A stretch of DNA of 64,000 nt from Oscillospiraceae bacterium (lineage in GTDB: Bacteria; Bacillota; Clostridia; Christensenellales; QALW01), in assembly GCA_022009755.1 (NCBI GenBank), contig CP091722.1:2054001-2118000 (forward strand), read 5' to 3'. Shown piece after piece: positions 19,652-28,484 of this stretch. The stretch's first letter is position 1; every line of letters begins with the position of its first letter. Position numbers and translations under genes: made by a program. The notes under the pieces are model-generated. The model worked only from the letters and a program-made list of their open reading frames with translations. It made no database searches and was not told where the DNA came from.

Positions 19652-20655
19652 ACGATGAAACCGGGTTGGCAGTAGGGTTTAAGTACAATAATAATCTGTA
19701 TATCTACCGCAAGAATTTGCAGGGAGATATTCTTGCGGTGCTGAACGGGCAGACGGGCGCTGTGGAGGCAAGCTATACCTATGACGCATGGGGAAGGGTG
19801 ATATCCTCAACCGGCACGCTGGCAAACCTGAATCCGTTCAGGTACAGAGGGTATTACTATGACGGCGAGACGGGGCTGTATTATCTGCAATCCCGCTACT
19901 ATGACCCCGAAACGGGAAGATTTATAAATGCGGATTCGGCGGTTGGTCAAGTTCAGAATATACAGGGTAACAATATGTATGCATATGCATTTTGTAATCC
20001 GGTTATGTATTCTGATTATACTGGTAACTGGCCCAAATTGAGTTTAATCTTTACAGTAATTGCGGTTACGGCGCTTGCGGTGGCTGCTGTTGCTGCTACA
20101 GTGGCAACCTGTGGGGCGGCGGCACCGGCTTTGGCATTGGTTAGCAGTAGTATAGCAAGCAGCTGCGTTGCTGCTTCTACTGCGACAGCGGCTGCGGCGG
20201 TAGCGACAACTGTGGCTACGGATGCGATGATTGTTGCAGGAGTTTCAGCAGTTGCCGGAATAGCATCAGCTGTGACGGAAAGGGAAATTGAGCGCAGGAC
20301 ACAAGGTAATAATACTGTATATAAATTGGTTGATGCAAATGGACAAGCTCAGTATATTGGCAGGACGACGAACATTGAAGCAAGAGAACGCACACATAAA
20401 AGAAGTACATACAGGGGCGGATTAAAAATGGAGATAATAGCAACAAATCTGGATTACTATGAGGCGCGGGGGTTGGAACAAATTGCGATGTTAGAATGTC
20501 ATACAATAAACACTTCCAACCGTATGAACAATCGTATTAATGGTATTAGCCCGCGCAACAGAAAACTTGCGTTGTATATGGAAGCAGGAAGAGGTGTTGC
20601 GGGATATCTTGACAATGTGATTTCCGATGAAATATTATATTGGACGGGAAATTAG
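19652..20655 (+). CDS. Orphan RHS cassette 3: RHS core end plus GIY-YIG-like nuclease tip
   Basis: Only the last about 90 codons of the RHS core remain (ETGLAVGFKYNNNLY to RYYDPETGRFINAD). The tip has an Ala-rich hydrophobic stretch (VIAVTALAVAAVAATVATCG), possibly a translocation or membrane segment, then a compact domain TVYKLVDANGQAQYIGRT-x-NIEARERTHKR. That is the GIY-YIG nuclease pattern: Tyr, then YIGRT, then Arg and His, with a later Glu (DYYEARGLEQ) as metal ligand. A DNA-cutting toxin is likely. The start region lacks promoter and RBS. The next gene, a DUF4259-like protein, is the immunity candidate. Confidence 0.75.
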
Positions 20656-20667
20656 GAGTTGATTGCT

Positions 20668-21495
20668 ATGGGAACATGGGGACCACTGCTGTATCAGAAT
20701 GATATGGCACAGCAAGTTAGAGATTATTATAAAGAACAGCTGCGTAAAGGAAAATCCGGGAAGGAAATTACGCAGGAGTTAATAGAGCAAAATGAATATT
20801 GCCTGTCGGATTCTGATGATGCGGCGATATTTTGGTTTGCATTGGCAGATACACAATGGAATTTCGGAAGGCTGGAAGAAGCGGTTAAAGAGAAAGCATT
20901 ATATTATATAAAGGAAGGAAGCGATATAACACGGTGGGAATGTGAAGGCTGCGGAAGTGCGAAAATCAGGGAACAAGCATTGAAAGAACTGGAACAAAAA
21001 ATACTCTCACCTCAGCCGGAAGAGAAAAAAGTGAAGAAACATAGGCTGTATCGTTGTGAATGGAGAACGGGAGATATATATGCGTATCAATTGAAAAGCA
21101 ATTATGCCGAAGAAAAAGGAAAGCTTGACAAGTTCGTGCATTTCATAAAAGTGGATGAGGCTCAATGGTATCCAGGGCATACTGTGCCGGTTGTGTATGT
21201 TTACGGTGTAATCTCGGATGAAATACTGACGCCGGAAAAACTAAAAACGGTGGGGTTCATTCCGCAGTTTTTTGTTCCCGCTGTATATGAAAGGGAGAAA
21301 GGAAGAAAAATGTTGTATGCGCTGGAACTCCTGAGTACCTCGGCTAAAGTAATACCGGGAAAACAATTGACATTTGCGGGGAATATACACGATATTAAAC
21401 GAATAAAGGACGAAGATCCTAAGCCTTACGCTGTTGCGTGGAAAGAGTTTGAAAGGTATATAATTGATGATTTTGCAAATTGGGATTTGATGTGA
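20668..21495 (+). CDS. DUF4259-like cytoplasmic protein, candidate immunity to the GIY-YIG tip
   Basis: ATG 20668 lies 12 bases after cassette 3, with AGGAG upstream. The 275-residue protein has no signal peptide, which fits neutralising a nuclease in the cytoplasm. The N-terminus MGTWGPLLYQNDMAQQVRDY matches the start typical of DUF4259-type proteins (MGTWG-x-L-x(3)-D-A-x-DVR). The C-terminal half (from about residue 130, HRLYRCEWRTGDIYAYQL) is a second beta-rich domain. The pairing toxin-immunity is inferred from adjacency. Confidence 0.65.
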   Translation: MGTWGPLLYQNDMAQQVRDYYKEQLRKGKSGKEITQELIEQNEYCLSDSDDAAIFWFALADTQWNFGRLEEAVKEKALYYIKEGSDITRWECEGCGSAKIREQALKELEQKILSPQPEEKKVKKHRLYRCEWRTGDIYAYQLKSNYAEEKGKLDKFVHFIKVDEAQWYPGHTVPVVYVYGVISDEILTPEKLKTVGFIPQFFVPAVYEREKGRKMLYALELLSTSAKVIPGKQLTFAGNIHDIKRIKDEDPKPYAVAWKEFERYIIDDFANWDLM

Positions 21496-21497
21496 TT

Positions 21498-23000
21498 TTT
21501 TGGGGATGTGAGCAGCGCCCTTGTTTACACCTACGATGCGGCGGGGAACATAACCTCGGTGACCGACGGAGAGAGGGTTACGCGGTATTGCTATGACAAC
21601 ATGGGTCAGCTGATACGGGAGGATAACCCGTATTCGCAGAAAACCTGCGTGTATGCCTATGACAGCTGCGGAAACATACTTTCGCGCACGGAGTACGGGT
21701 ATACCGATGATGAAACCCCGGTGGGCGGCACGGTGACGGTATATGAGTATAATAATGCCGCATGGGGAGATCAGCTTACCTCATGGAATGGGGAGAGCAT
21801 AACATATGATGCAATAGGCAACCCGCTTTTATACCGGGGCAGAAGCCTTACATGGACGCAGGGAAGAAGGCTTGCGGGCATAACCGCAGAGGGGCTGAAT
21901 GTCACATATACCTATGATGAGAGCGGCACAAGAACAGGGAAAACGGTAAACGGCGTAAGCACGCAGTATTATATTAACGGCTCGCAGATACTTGCACAAA
22001 AGAGCGGGGAGGATATATTATACTTCCTGTATGACGAGACCGGGTTGGCAGTAGGGTTTAAGTACAATAATAATCTGTATATCTACCGCAAGAACTTGCA
22101 GGGAGATATCCTTGCGGTGCTGAACGGACAGACGGGCGCTGTGGAGGCAAGCTACACCTATGACGCATGGGGCAGGGTGATATCCGCAACCGGCTCGCTG
22201 GCAAACCTGAATCCGTTCAGGTACAGAGGGTATTACTATGACAGCGAAACGGGGCTGTATTATCTGCAATCCCGCTACTATGACCCCGAAACGGGAAGAT
22301 TTATAAATGCGGACGGCATCATAGCTGGAGCTGGCGGATCGGTAAAAGGCTATAACCTGTTTGCGTATTGTGTCAACAACCCTGTAAATATGTCTGATAA
22401 CTCGGGACATTGGCCACAATGGATAATGATGCAGCAAACTGGGTAAACAACAATATTTTTCAACCTGTTGCAGACTTCTTCAGTACAGGCACTAACACTA
22501 TTAGCGGTAGCTTCCAAGACGGAGTATTTAGAGGCTCAGGTTCATTAACCGGTGGATATAGTGAATTCAATTGGCGACTGGATGATAAGATCAAGAGTTC
22601 GGGAGCTCAGGATGGTTGGATAGGTGGTTTTGGCAAAGCGTCTGTTGGCAATGCAAACGGAAAGATCGGTATAGGAAATGATAATTTATCGGCTACTCTA
22701 AAGGGTGTTGCTGATGGACTTGTCGCTACTGTTCAAGCCGGTTTGCACTATAACGATGGATTCGGAATCGGAGCCAAAGCAAAAGCTTCTGTTTTGTCAG
22801 GCAGAGCTACCGCGGAATTCAATATCTTTGGTTGGCAAGTTGAATTAGGAGTTAATGCAGATGTGTTATCAATCGGAGCTGAAGCTACTATCGGTATATT
22901 TCCGACAGAAGATGGTGGTAAACAATTTGATGCACGAGCCGGAGTTTCACCCGGCATATTTGGTTGGGGCTTTATTGTTCGAGTAAAAGTCCCGGGTTGA
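21498..23000 (+). CDS. Orphan RHS cassette 4: RHS core end plus Gly-rich repeat tip (one homopolymer frameshift)
   Basis: Core homology begins at GGGGATGTGAGCAGC (compare 12096) after a T run; the same junction type recurs at 26235. The core ends RYYDPETGRFINADG. The frame is broken at 22425-22426; A3 instead of A2 joins HWPQWINDAANWVNNNIF. The tip is 190 residues of Gly/Ala-rich beta repeats (GSLTGGYSEFNWRLDD, GKIGIGNDNLSATLKG, GAKAKASVLSGRATAEF, GVNADVLSIGAEATIGIF). Similar repeats occur in several Gly-rich RHS tips whose mode of action I do not know. Two small zinc-ribbon proteins follow. Confidence 0.65.
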
Positions 23001-23012
23001 TAGGAGATATAT

Positions 23013-23294
23013 ATGATAGTTGGGAAGAAGTATATCAATAATGCTATTTTTTACACAGTATTCAAAAAGCATTATTGCCCGGTATGCGGAACTAAATTAA
23101 CTCGTATTAAAACTTCAAAAATAGTTAATTCAAAGTCTCCTGAAGCTAAGAATTATGATTTTACATTAGGTGATTCGTTTATGGTTGGCGATGTGGAATT
23201 TATTTGGAAAGAGTTTTATTGTCCGACATGCAAAAAAAGAATTTCGATCGATGAAATGAGACGAATTGAAAAGAGTAAAAGGAAAGATAAATGA
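23013..23294 (+). CDS. Small zinc-ribbon protein, candidate immunity (first of a pair)
   Basis: A 93-residue cytoplasmic protein with two Cys pairs, YCPVCGTKL near residue 21 and YCPTCKKRI near residue 70, expected to bind one zinc. Between them is KIVNSKSPEAKNYDFTLGDSF. It is paralogous to the next gene, which overlaps it by 4 bases (ATGA), so the two are co-translated. Position directly after the cassette 4 tip suggests immunity. No named family. Confidence 0.55.
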   Translation: MIVGKKYINNAIFYTVFKKHYCPVCGTKLTRIKTSKIVNSKSPEAKNYDFTLGDSFMVGDVEFIWKEFYCPTCKKRISIDEMRRIEKSKRKDK

Positions 23295-23578
23295 AAAGTA
23301 ATGGTGCAATAAAATACATTTATGATGCCAGTCCGTTTTATGTGCACTGGAAAAAACACTTTTGCCCTAAATGCGGGGGGAAATTAGAATTACGGTATAT
23401 GAGTAAAATTGTAAACTCTGATTCTCCCGAAGCAAAAGATTATGATTTTTCAGTAGGAGATACTTTTTTTGTGGGCGATGTTGAATTTAGAACAAGATAT
23501 TTCCATTGTCCCAAATGTCTGTTAGATATTTCTTTTCAAGAAATGAAGAGATTCGAAAAAGACAAGCGAAAAGAGTAA
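23291..23578 (+). CDS. Small zinc-ribbon protein, candidate immunity (second of a pair)
   Basis: A 95-residue paralogue of the preceding protein: FCPKCGGKL and HCPKCLLDI Cys pairs around KIVNSDSPEAKDYDFSVGDTF. The pair is a tandem duplication, perhaps covering two variants of the toxin. The copies differ at about half the positions outside the shared core, so the duplication is not recent. Confidence 0.55.
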   Translation: MKSNGAIKYIYDASPFYVHWKKHFCPKCGGKLELRYMSKIVNSDSPEAKDYDFSVGDTFFVGDVEFRTRYFHCPKCLLDISFQEMKRFEKDKRKE

Positions 23579-23586
23579 TGTTATCA

Positions 23587-23714
23587 TACCAGCAAGCAAC
23601 GCCTTTTGGGGACAGAAGGCAGAATGCCGGGATAATCCCAAGCTCTTAAAGGTTTCAGGAGTACTCCTGACAAGTTTTGTCTTTGTGGTATCACAATGGC
23701 GATGCTTGCTGGCA
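23587..23714. repeat. Cassette-junction element, copy B (orientation 2)
   Basis: A 128-bp element bounded by TACCAGCAAGCAACGC and GCGATGCTTGCTGGCA. Its interior matches copy A read on the other strand. The central palindrome is TCAGGAGTACTCCTGA (23655-23670): relative to copy A both arms changed together, so base pairing is kept. It lies about 100 bases before the start of orphan cassette 5. Confidence 0.7.
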
Positions 23715-23818
23715 CTTGGTACAGAGCAGTCACATTCGCTTTTTCGGCAGGTACCGCCCGAAAGAGCAGGGCGCAGGAGGGTGATAACCTCTCCTGGGCA
23801 CATAGCAGAATCCAGCCG

Positions 23819-24579
23819 AAACGGGGCTGTATTATCTGCAATCCCGCTACTATGACCCGGAAACGGGAAGATTTATAAATGCGGATGATGAAACAATACT
23901 TGATTACGGCCTTTGCGATATAGGACAGTATAATATGTTTGCTTACTGTTTTAACAGCCCGCTGAAGTTTACGGACAGCGGCGGAGGATTCCCGGTTTGG
24001 CTTGATGTGGCGGTGTCTGTTGCAGTGCCGACCGTGATAACGGCAGAGATAGTTAAGGGAAATAATTATAAGCATAACAAAGAAGCGCAAAAAAATGTTT
24101 CGTCATCGCCTTTTTTAGAAAAGCAAGAAGAGTATACAAATATTAAAATCGGCTTTTATACTTCGGATAAAAATGGCTGTGGATGGATAGCGGCATATAA
24201 CGCCATGATTTTACTGGGGCATCAACAGCAGATAGCCGATGTGGTGAAATACTTTGACGGAGCATTCAGAACGATACTTTTCGGAATGTTTGGAGTAGCA
24301 CCGCATGCAATAACCGGATATTTCAGAAGTATGGGCTTCAGTGTAAGTGCGAATGTGTTCTTTTTCGTCAAACCGCGCGACATAGACGAACGATCTATGA
24401 TATCAAGGGCGTGTATACTGCTGTATGCTCACAACAGGGGAGCACATTATGTAGCACTTAAATGGGAGGGAGAGCAGTACAGAATATATAATGCCGGGGA
24501 TAACAACACAGCCATAGATATTGATGGGTTTTTGAGGAGTGTTGGCGGTACATTTATGATGATATGGTTTATTAATTAG
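23819..24579 (+). CDS. Orphan RHS cassette 5: short RHS remnant plus cysteine-protease tip (duplicate of cassette 1)
   Basis: RHS homology begins at GAAACGGGGCTGTAT, so only about 20 codons of core precede RYYDPETGRFINADDE. The tip is a copy of cassette 1 with the same putative catalytic pattern (NGCGWIAAYNA, GAHYVALKW, YRIYNAG). Divergence is concentrated in the linker before the catalytic Cys (EAQKNVSSSPFLEKQEEYTN instead of EIQKKASTTPFLRDQDECKD) and a few surface positions. The first ATG, 23935, follows no obvious RBS. It is probably a silent variant tip. Confidence 0.7.
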
Positions 24580-24588
24580 GAGGGCAAT

Positions 24589-24969
24589 ATGAAAAGGTTC
24601 CTATATAAAATTGTAACAGTTATAAATGTATTGATTGTGCTTGCGGTGATGTTGACATCGTGTGTACGGGCGCGTGTGTATTTGACCGGCAGATGGGAAA
24701 GCGAATATCCCCGTATGTATATTGATTGCGGACATGAAAAGGTCGGGCTATTATGGAATGCGGACGGTACGGTGACTAAAATTCATATTCAGTACTTGGG
24801 CGGAAGTTTTGGAATCGGCAGCATGGAAACCGAGGAAGATAGTAAGCCCATATATTGGGGAACGCAGAGCCTGAAAGGGAACACGCTGATTATGGACCTT
24901 CGCTACGGAGGCAGAATAGTGATGAGGCGGGTTGGCCCGGCGACAGTGGACGGGAAGGAGTACCCGTGA
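24589..24969 (+). CDS. Candidate immunity lipoprotein, GRWESE family, copy 2a
   Basis: From GRWESEYPRMYIDCGHEKVG onward it is identical to the protein at 16231-16617, at DNA level as well. The signal peptide (MKRFLYKIVTVINVLIVLAV, lipobox LTSC) is unrelated. The breakpoint between diverged and identical sequence lies at about 24680. It sits 9 bases behind cassette 5 with AGGAGG. The mosaic suggests recombination or gene conversion between the two cysteine-protease cassettes. Confidence 0.65.
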   Translation: MKRFLYKIVTVINVLIVLAVMLTSCVRARVYLTGRWESEYPRMYIDCGHEKVGLLWNADGTVTKIHIQYLGGSFGIGSMETEEDSKPIYWGTQSLKGNTLIMDLRYGGRIVMRRVGPATVDGKEYP

Positions 24970-24980
24970 AAGGAGAAAGT

Positions 24981-25397
24981 ATGAAAAAGATATTCAGTAT
25001 AGTTTTTGTTATTGCAATGCTGCTTGTTGTGGTGCTGTGTTCGGCGTGTTCGGAGTCGTCCACGGAAGTGCCAAAGGGCAGATGGGAGAGCATATGCCCG
25101 CATATGATCTTTGACATATACGGTGAAATGACGGTAGTAAACAAAACGGAAAGAGAAGAGATAAGGATGCCCATTGACGATGGGAAGATATGGAACAGCA
25201 ACGGAACCGTAACGCGGCTTCAGATATCGATGTATGACGGAAACTTCAGCATACGCATACCGGATGAGAGCAAGGAGAGCTTTATTGAGTATGATGTGCT
25301 GTATCGCGGCACCTATCATATGGAAAAGAAGGAGCTTATTCTGGACATGCCGGACGGGGGCAGGATAGTGATGAAGCAGATGACGGTGGCAGAGTAG
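24981..25397 (+). CDS. Candidate immunity lipoprotein, GRWESE family, copy 2b
   Basis: The encoded protein is identical to that at 16629-17045 (lipobox CSAC, KGRWESICPHM, GGRIVMKQM). The DNA is also nearly identical, with a G-to-A change just before the stop. The duplicated block therefore spans both immunity genes and most of the toxin tip. See copy 1b for the domain description. Confidence 0.65.
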   Translation: MKKIFSIVFVIAMLLVVVLCSACSESSTEVPKGRWESICPHMIFDIYGEMTVVNKTEREEIRMPIDDGKIWNSNGTVTRLQISMYDGNFSIRIPDESKESFIEYDVLYRGTYHMEKKELILDMPDGGRIVMKQMTVAE

Positions 25398-25411
25398 AAG
25401 TTTGCTGATTC

Positions 25412-25434
25412 CCGGCGGGCGGCACGGTGGCGGT
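25412..25434 (+). repeat. Micro-remnant of RHS core
   Basis: 23 bases around GGCGGGCGGCACGGTGGCGG match the RHS core (compare 12313-12335). The same junction, an immunity stop followed by GGCGGCACGGT, starts cassette 2 at 17061. The toxin part here is gone. The remaining DNA to 25574 shows no gene. Confidence 0.55.
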
Positions 25435-25574
25435 TCCATTTATGATTATTAAAAGGCATAAAAAGCAATGGAAAGAAGCGCTGACGGGAACACTGTGCTG
25501 ATATAAACGGCAAAAGGGGCGGTTTGGCTGCTTAAAGTCTAGTTTTATGCCGCATATGGCGAGGTTTATTGTGT

Positions 25575-26213
25575 ATGACTAACTGCAATCGCTATAAAAG
25601 CGATATTTGCTATGATTTGCTTGTTCCGCCGTTGGGGCTTGATTATTACAATATGTCATCAAAGCAGGCGAGGGAGAATTTTGAGTGGTATATTTCGAAA
25701 ATTCCCGAAAGGACGGAGTATTTTCAAAAACGCTGTGCGACGGATTTGAAAGTACCTGTTAATGAAATTGATTATTCGGCAAAGTCGTTGATTATTGTTT
25801 GGAGCTGGTTTTTGAATATGGCACGGACTGAAAAAGTATCCAAAAGTGAAATGAAGGCTATGAAAGATATGGCTGAGTTGTTTGGAGAATCTTTCATCAA
25901 TAAAGATAAGTTTACGGTTGTCACTCATTTTATAATGCGGGATATAGGCATGTATGTCGGTCAGACTTTTATTAAGAATTATCCGCAATTGTATTGGACA
26001 TATTACACGAAACCCAAGAATGAGGTAAATGTCAAACAGCCGGTCATTGCAGGTTTTTATTATAAAGACGAGTTGACGGAAGGGAAAATGACAATCAATC
26101 CTATGAATTTGGTTGAGGGCGCGGCTGCAAATATATTCGATAAGACTTGCAAGCAAACTGATTTGTATAATTCTTATATAAAGACTATGCGATGGGTACC
26201 TGAGCTGCGGTAG
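25575..26213 (+). CDS. Orphan immunity-type protein, cytoplasmic, unknown family
   Basis: ATG 25575 encodes 212 residues without a signal peptide: MTNCNRYKSDICYDLLVPPL, then a helical domain (KSLIIVWSWFLNMARTEKVS) and a C-terminal segment ending YIKTMRWVPELR. AT-rich and flanked on both sides by RHS remnants (25412 and 26235), it looks like the surviving immunity gene of a cassette whose toxin was lost. I recognise no family. The product might bind a cytoplasmic-acting toxin. Confidence 0.5.
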   Translation: MTNCNRYKSDICYDLLVPPLGLDYYNMSSKQARENFEWYISKIPERTEYFQKRCATDLKVPVNEIDYSAKSLIIVWSWFLNMARTEKVSKSEMKAMKDMAELFGESFINKDKFTVVTHFIMRDIGMYVGQTFIKNYPQLYWTYYTKPKNEVNVKQPVIAGFYYKDELTEGKMTINPMNLVEGAAANIFDKTCKQTDLYNSYIKTMRWVPELR

Positions 26214-26234
26214 AGCGATGTAAAATTTCTTTTT

Positions 26235-26305
26235 GGGGATGTAAGCAGCACGCTTGTTTACACCTACGATGCGGCGGGGAACATAACCTCGGTGACCGAC
26301 GGAGA
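26235..26305 (+). repeat. 71-bp RHS core fragment without toxin
   Basis: GGGGATGTAAGCAGCACGC through GACCGACGGAGAA matches 12096-12166 of the RHS gene (VSSTLVYTYDAAGNITSVTD). It begins at the same position as cassette 4, again after a T run, then breaks off into unrelated sequence leading to the next immunity-type gene. Confidence 0.75.
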
Positions 26306-26348
26306 AGGGTGGGATATAAATTGCCTTTGGAGAAACGAGGAATGACGG

Positions 26349-27125
26349 ATGCAGAACTATAGCAAAGTGTTAATTGCCAGTATTGAGCGTGAAAAAAAGG
26401 GGCTGGATTATATTTATCTGAAGGCGGACAAGGAATTGCTGCATAAATTATTAGATGAGATCAATCGCTATGCAGGTACTGATTATCACTATCTTGCGGA
26501 GTTGGATGCGTTCAATATCCCCGGCGCCGGAAGTATTGTTGCTAAATACATCACTGGATTTTCGTCAGAAGGTGTGAAAGGATATTTGATTCCGCAAATG
26601 GTATCGGATAAAATAAAAGACTGTGATACGCTGGTCTTACAATTGTATATGCAGTTCAAGTCGTCCGATTAATATATCTCCAAGCCCGGAGAACCGGCAC
26701 CGGCACATATTTATATTAGATATGATGATGCATTTAGAAAATTGAAACCGAAAAGACTTGCGAAAGATCTGATGGAGCTTGCACATAGCCCGCGGGATGC
26801 ATTTTATTTACCTTTCACGATGCGGATGCTTGCCTCTTGGATGATGCCGGAAATGAAGGATTTGTTATTATCCTATTGTGCCAAAGATTCCTTTTCGGCA
26901 CATGATGTTGGAATTTGCGATGATGAACAACAGTATTTTCCGTCATTGGAATTTATGAAACGAGAACTGACATTTACGGCTATCTATGGATTGAAGTATT
27001 ATCCATCAGAAGAAGTAAGGGATATTATCGCATCTTTGGCAACTAGCGCGGATAAAGACATTAAATCAGCTGCCAAACGCACTCTAATAGCGCTAACAAA
27101 TATCACCAGCAAGCATTGCCGTTGA
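26349..27125 (+). pseudogene. Orphan immunity-type gene with an in-frame stop
   Basis: Two open stretches in the same frame, 26349-26672 (MQNYSKVLIASIEREKKGLD...) and 26673-27125, are separated only by TAA at 26670. Translation past it reads SSD-stop-YISKPGEPAPAHIYIRYDDAF, then KLKPKRLAKDLMELAHSPRD and a helical repeat part (LPFTMRMLASWMMPEMKDLL, EVRDIIASLATSADKDIKSA) of HEAT-like character. The joined protein would be about 258 residues. No start codon with RBS begins the second part, so this is most simply one gene with a nonsense mutation or base error. Its 3' end overlaps a junction half-site at 27102. Confidence 0.5.
27102..27120. repeat. Half-site of the cassette-junction element
   Basis: ATCACCAGCAAGCATTGCC resembles the terminal repeat of copies A and B (ATACCAGCAAGCATCGC) and lies about 12 bases before RHS homology of cassette 6 begins. 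No second arm or interior is present. Confidence 0.45.
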
Positions 27126-28484
27126 GATACTAACCCGTATTCGCAGAAAACCTGTGTGTATGCCTATGACAGCTGCGGAAACATACTTTCGCGCACGGAG
27201 TACGGATACACTGATGCGGAAACCCCGGCGGGCGGCACGGTGACGGTATATGAGTATAATAACGCCGCATGGGGAGATCAGCTTACCTCGTGGAACGGGG
27301 AGAGCATAACATATGATGCGATAGGCAACCCGCTTTTGTACCGGGGCAGAAGCCTTACATGGACGCAGGGCAGAAGGCTTGCGGGAATAACCGCAGAGGG
27401 GCTGAATGTCACCTATACCTATGACGAAAGCGGCACAAGAACAGGCAAAACCGTAAACGGCGTAAGCACGCAGTATTACATTAACGGCTCGCAGATACTT
27501 GCTCAAAAACGCGGGGAGGATATATTATACTTCCTGTATGATGAAACCGGGTCGGCGGTAGGGTTTAAGTACAATAACAATCTGTATATCTACCGCAAGA
27601 ATTTGCAGGGAGATATTCTTGCGGTGCTGAACGGGCAGACGGGCGCTGTGGAGGCAAGCTACACCTACGATGCGTGGGGCAGGGTGATATCCTCGACCGG
27701 CGCGCTGGCAAACCTGAATCCGTTCAGGTACAGAGGGTATTACTATGACGGCGAAACGGGGCTGTATTACCTGCAATCCCGCTACTATGACCCCGAAACG
27801 GGAAGATTTATAAATGCGGACGGCGTAATTGACGAAAGCAATCTTAATGTGAATGGATTTGCATATTGTGGCAATAACCCGGTTTTGAGAAGTGATAAAA
27901 GCGGATATGCATACTGCAATACAATATTACCAATCAATTGCGGTGGATATGTTTCTAATGAAGTGGAATTTCTAAAAGCATTCAGTAGCAATTATGGATT
28001 TGACTTTGAAAATTTCCCGTCGTCTGATGCGTGGTTATCTAGCAGAATCACGGATATACGAGTAGCAAAACTGCGGTATGAAGAGGATTTGGGTAGCAGA
28101 ATAAGAGATATAATATATGACGGAAGTGATTATGCGTTAGCACAAAGTGTAATTGATTTAATGACAATTGACAGAAATACGATTATTTCCAAGGCGTTAT
28201 CGTTAGTGCAGATTGGTGATTTACCATATGCGACAAGTATCAGGACCGTATATGTTGTATATTATACAGAGGTATTGGATCGATTTGAAACTTTTATTTC
28301 AGCATTATTTAACTGTGAGATAGAAATACAAAGACAGTGGGTAGCGATGTTTTATGTCGGGGCAGGCACATTGGAAAACGGGGATATGTTTTTTGAACAT
28401 CATTACGCAACTCATAAAAAAAGCGTCTGCAGGAAGATATATATTTTTATTTTAAGAGGTGAAGGATATGAAGAGAATGTATAA
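27126..28484 (+). CDS. Orphan RHS cassette 6: RHS core end plus tip of unknown family
   Basis: Homology starts at AACCCGTATTCGCAG (compare 12220), in frame from 27126 without a start codon; the first ATG is 27156. The core runs to RYYDPETGRFINADGV. The AT-rich tip of about 190 residues has no motif I can name: it begins NCGGYVSNEVEFLKAF, continues with helical segments (LAQSVIDLMTIDRNTIISKA) and ends MFFEHHYATHKKSVCRKIYI. The adjacent HH and the later Cys and Lys residues might form an active site, but this is a guess. The next gene overlaps its end by 17 bases. Confidence 0.65.
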   Translation, partial: DTNPYSQKTCVYAYDSCGNILSRTEYGYTDAETPAGGTVTVYEYNNAAWGDQLTSWNGESITYDAIGNPLLYRGRSLTWTQGRRLAGITAEGLNVTYTYDESGTRTGKTVNGVSTQYYINGSQILAQKRGEDILYFLYDETGSAVGFKYNNNLYIYRKNLQGDILAVLNGQTGAVEASYTYDAWGRVISSTGALANLNPFRYRGYYYDGETGLYYLQSRYYDPETGRFINADGVIDESNLNVNGFAYCGNNPVLRSDKSGYAYCNTILPINCGGYVSNEVEFLKAFSSNYGFDFENFPSSDAWLSSRITDIRVAKLRYEEDLGSRIRDIIYDGSDYALAQSVIDLMTIDRNTIISKALSLVQIGDLPYATSIRTVYVVYYTEVLDRFETFISALFNCEIEIQRQWVAMFYVGAGTLENGDMFFEHHYATHKKSVCRKIYIFILRGEGYEENV

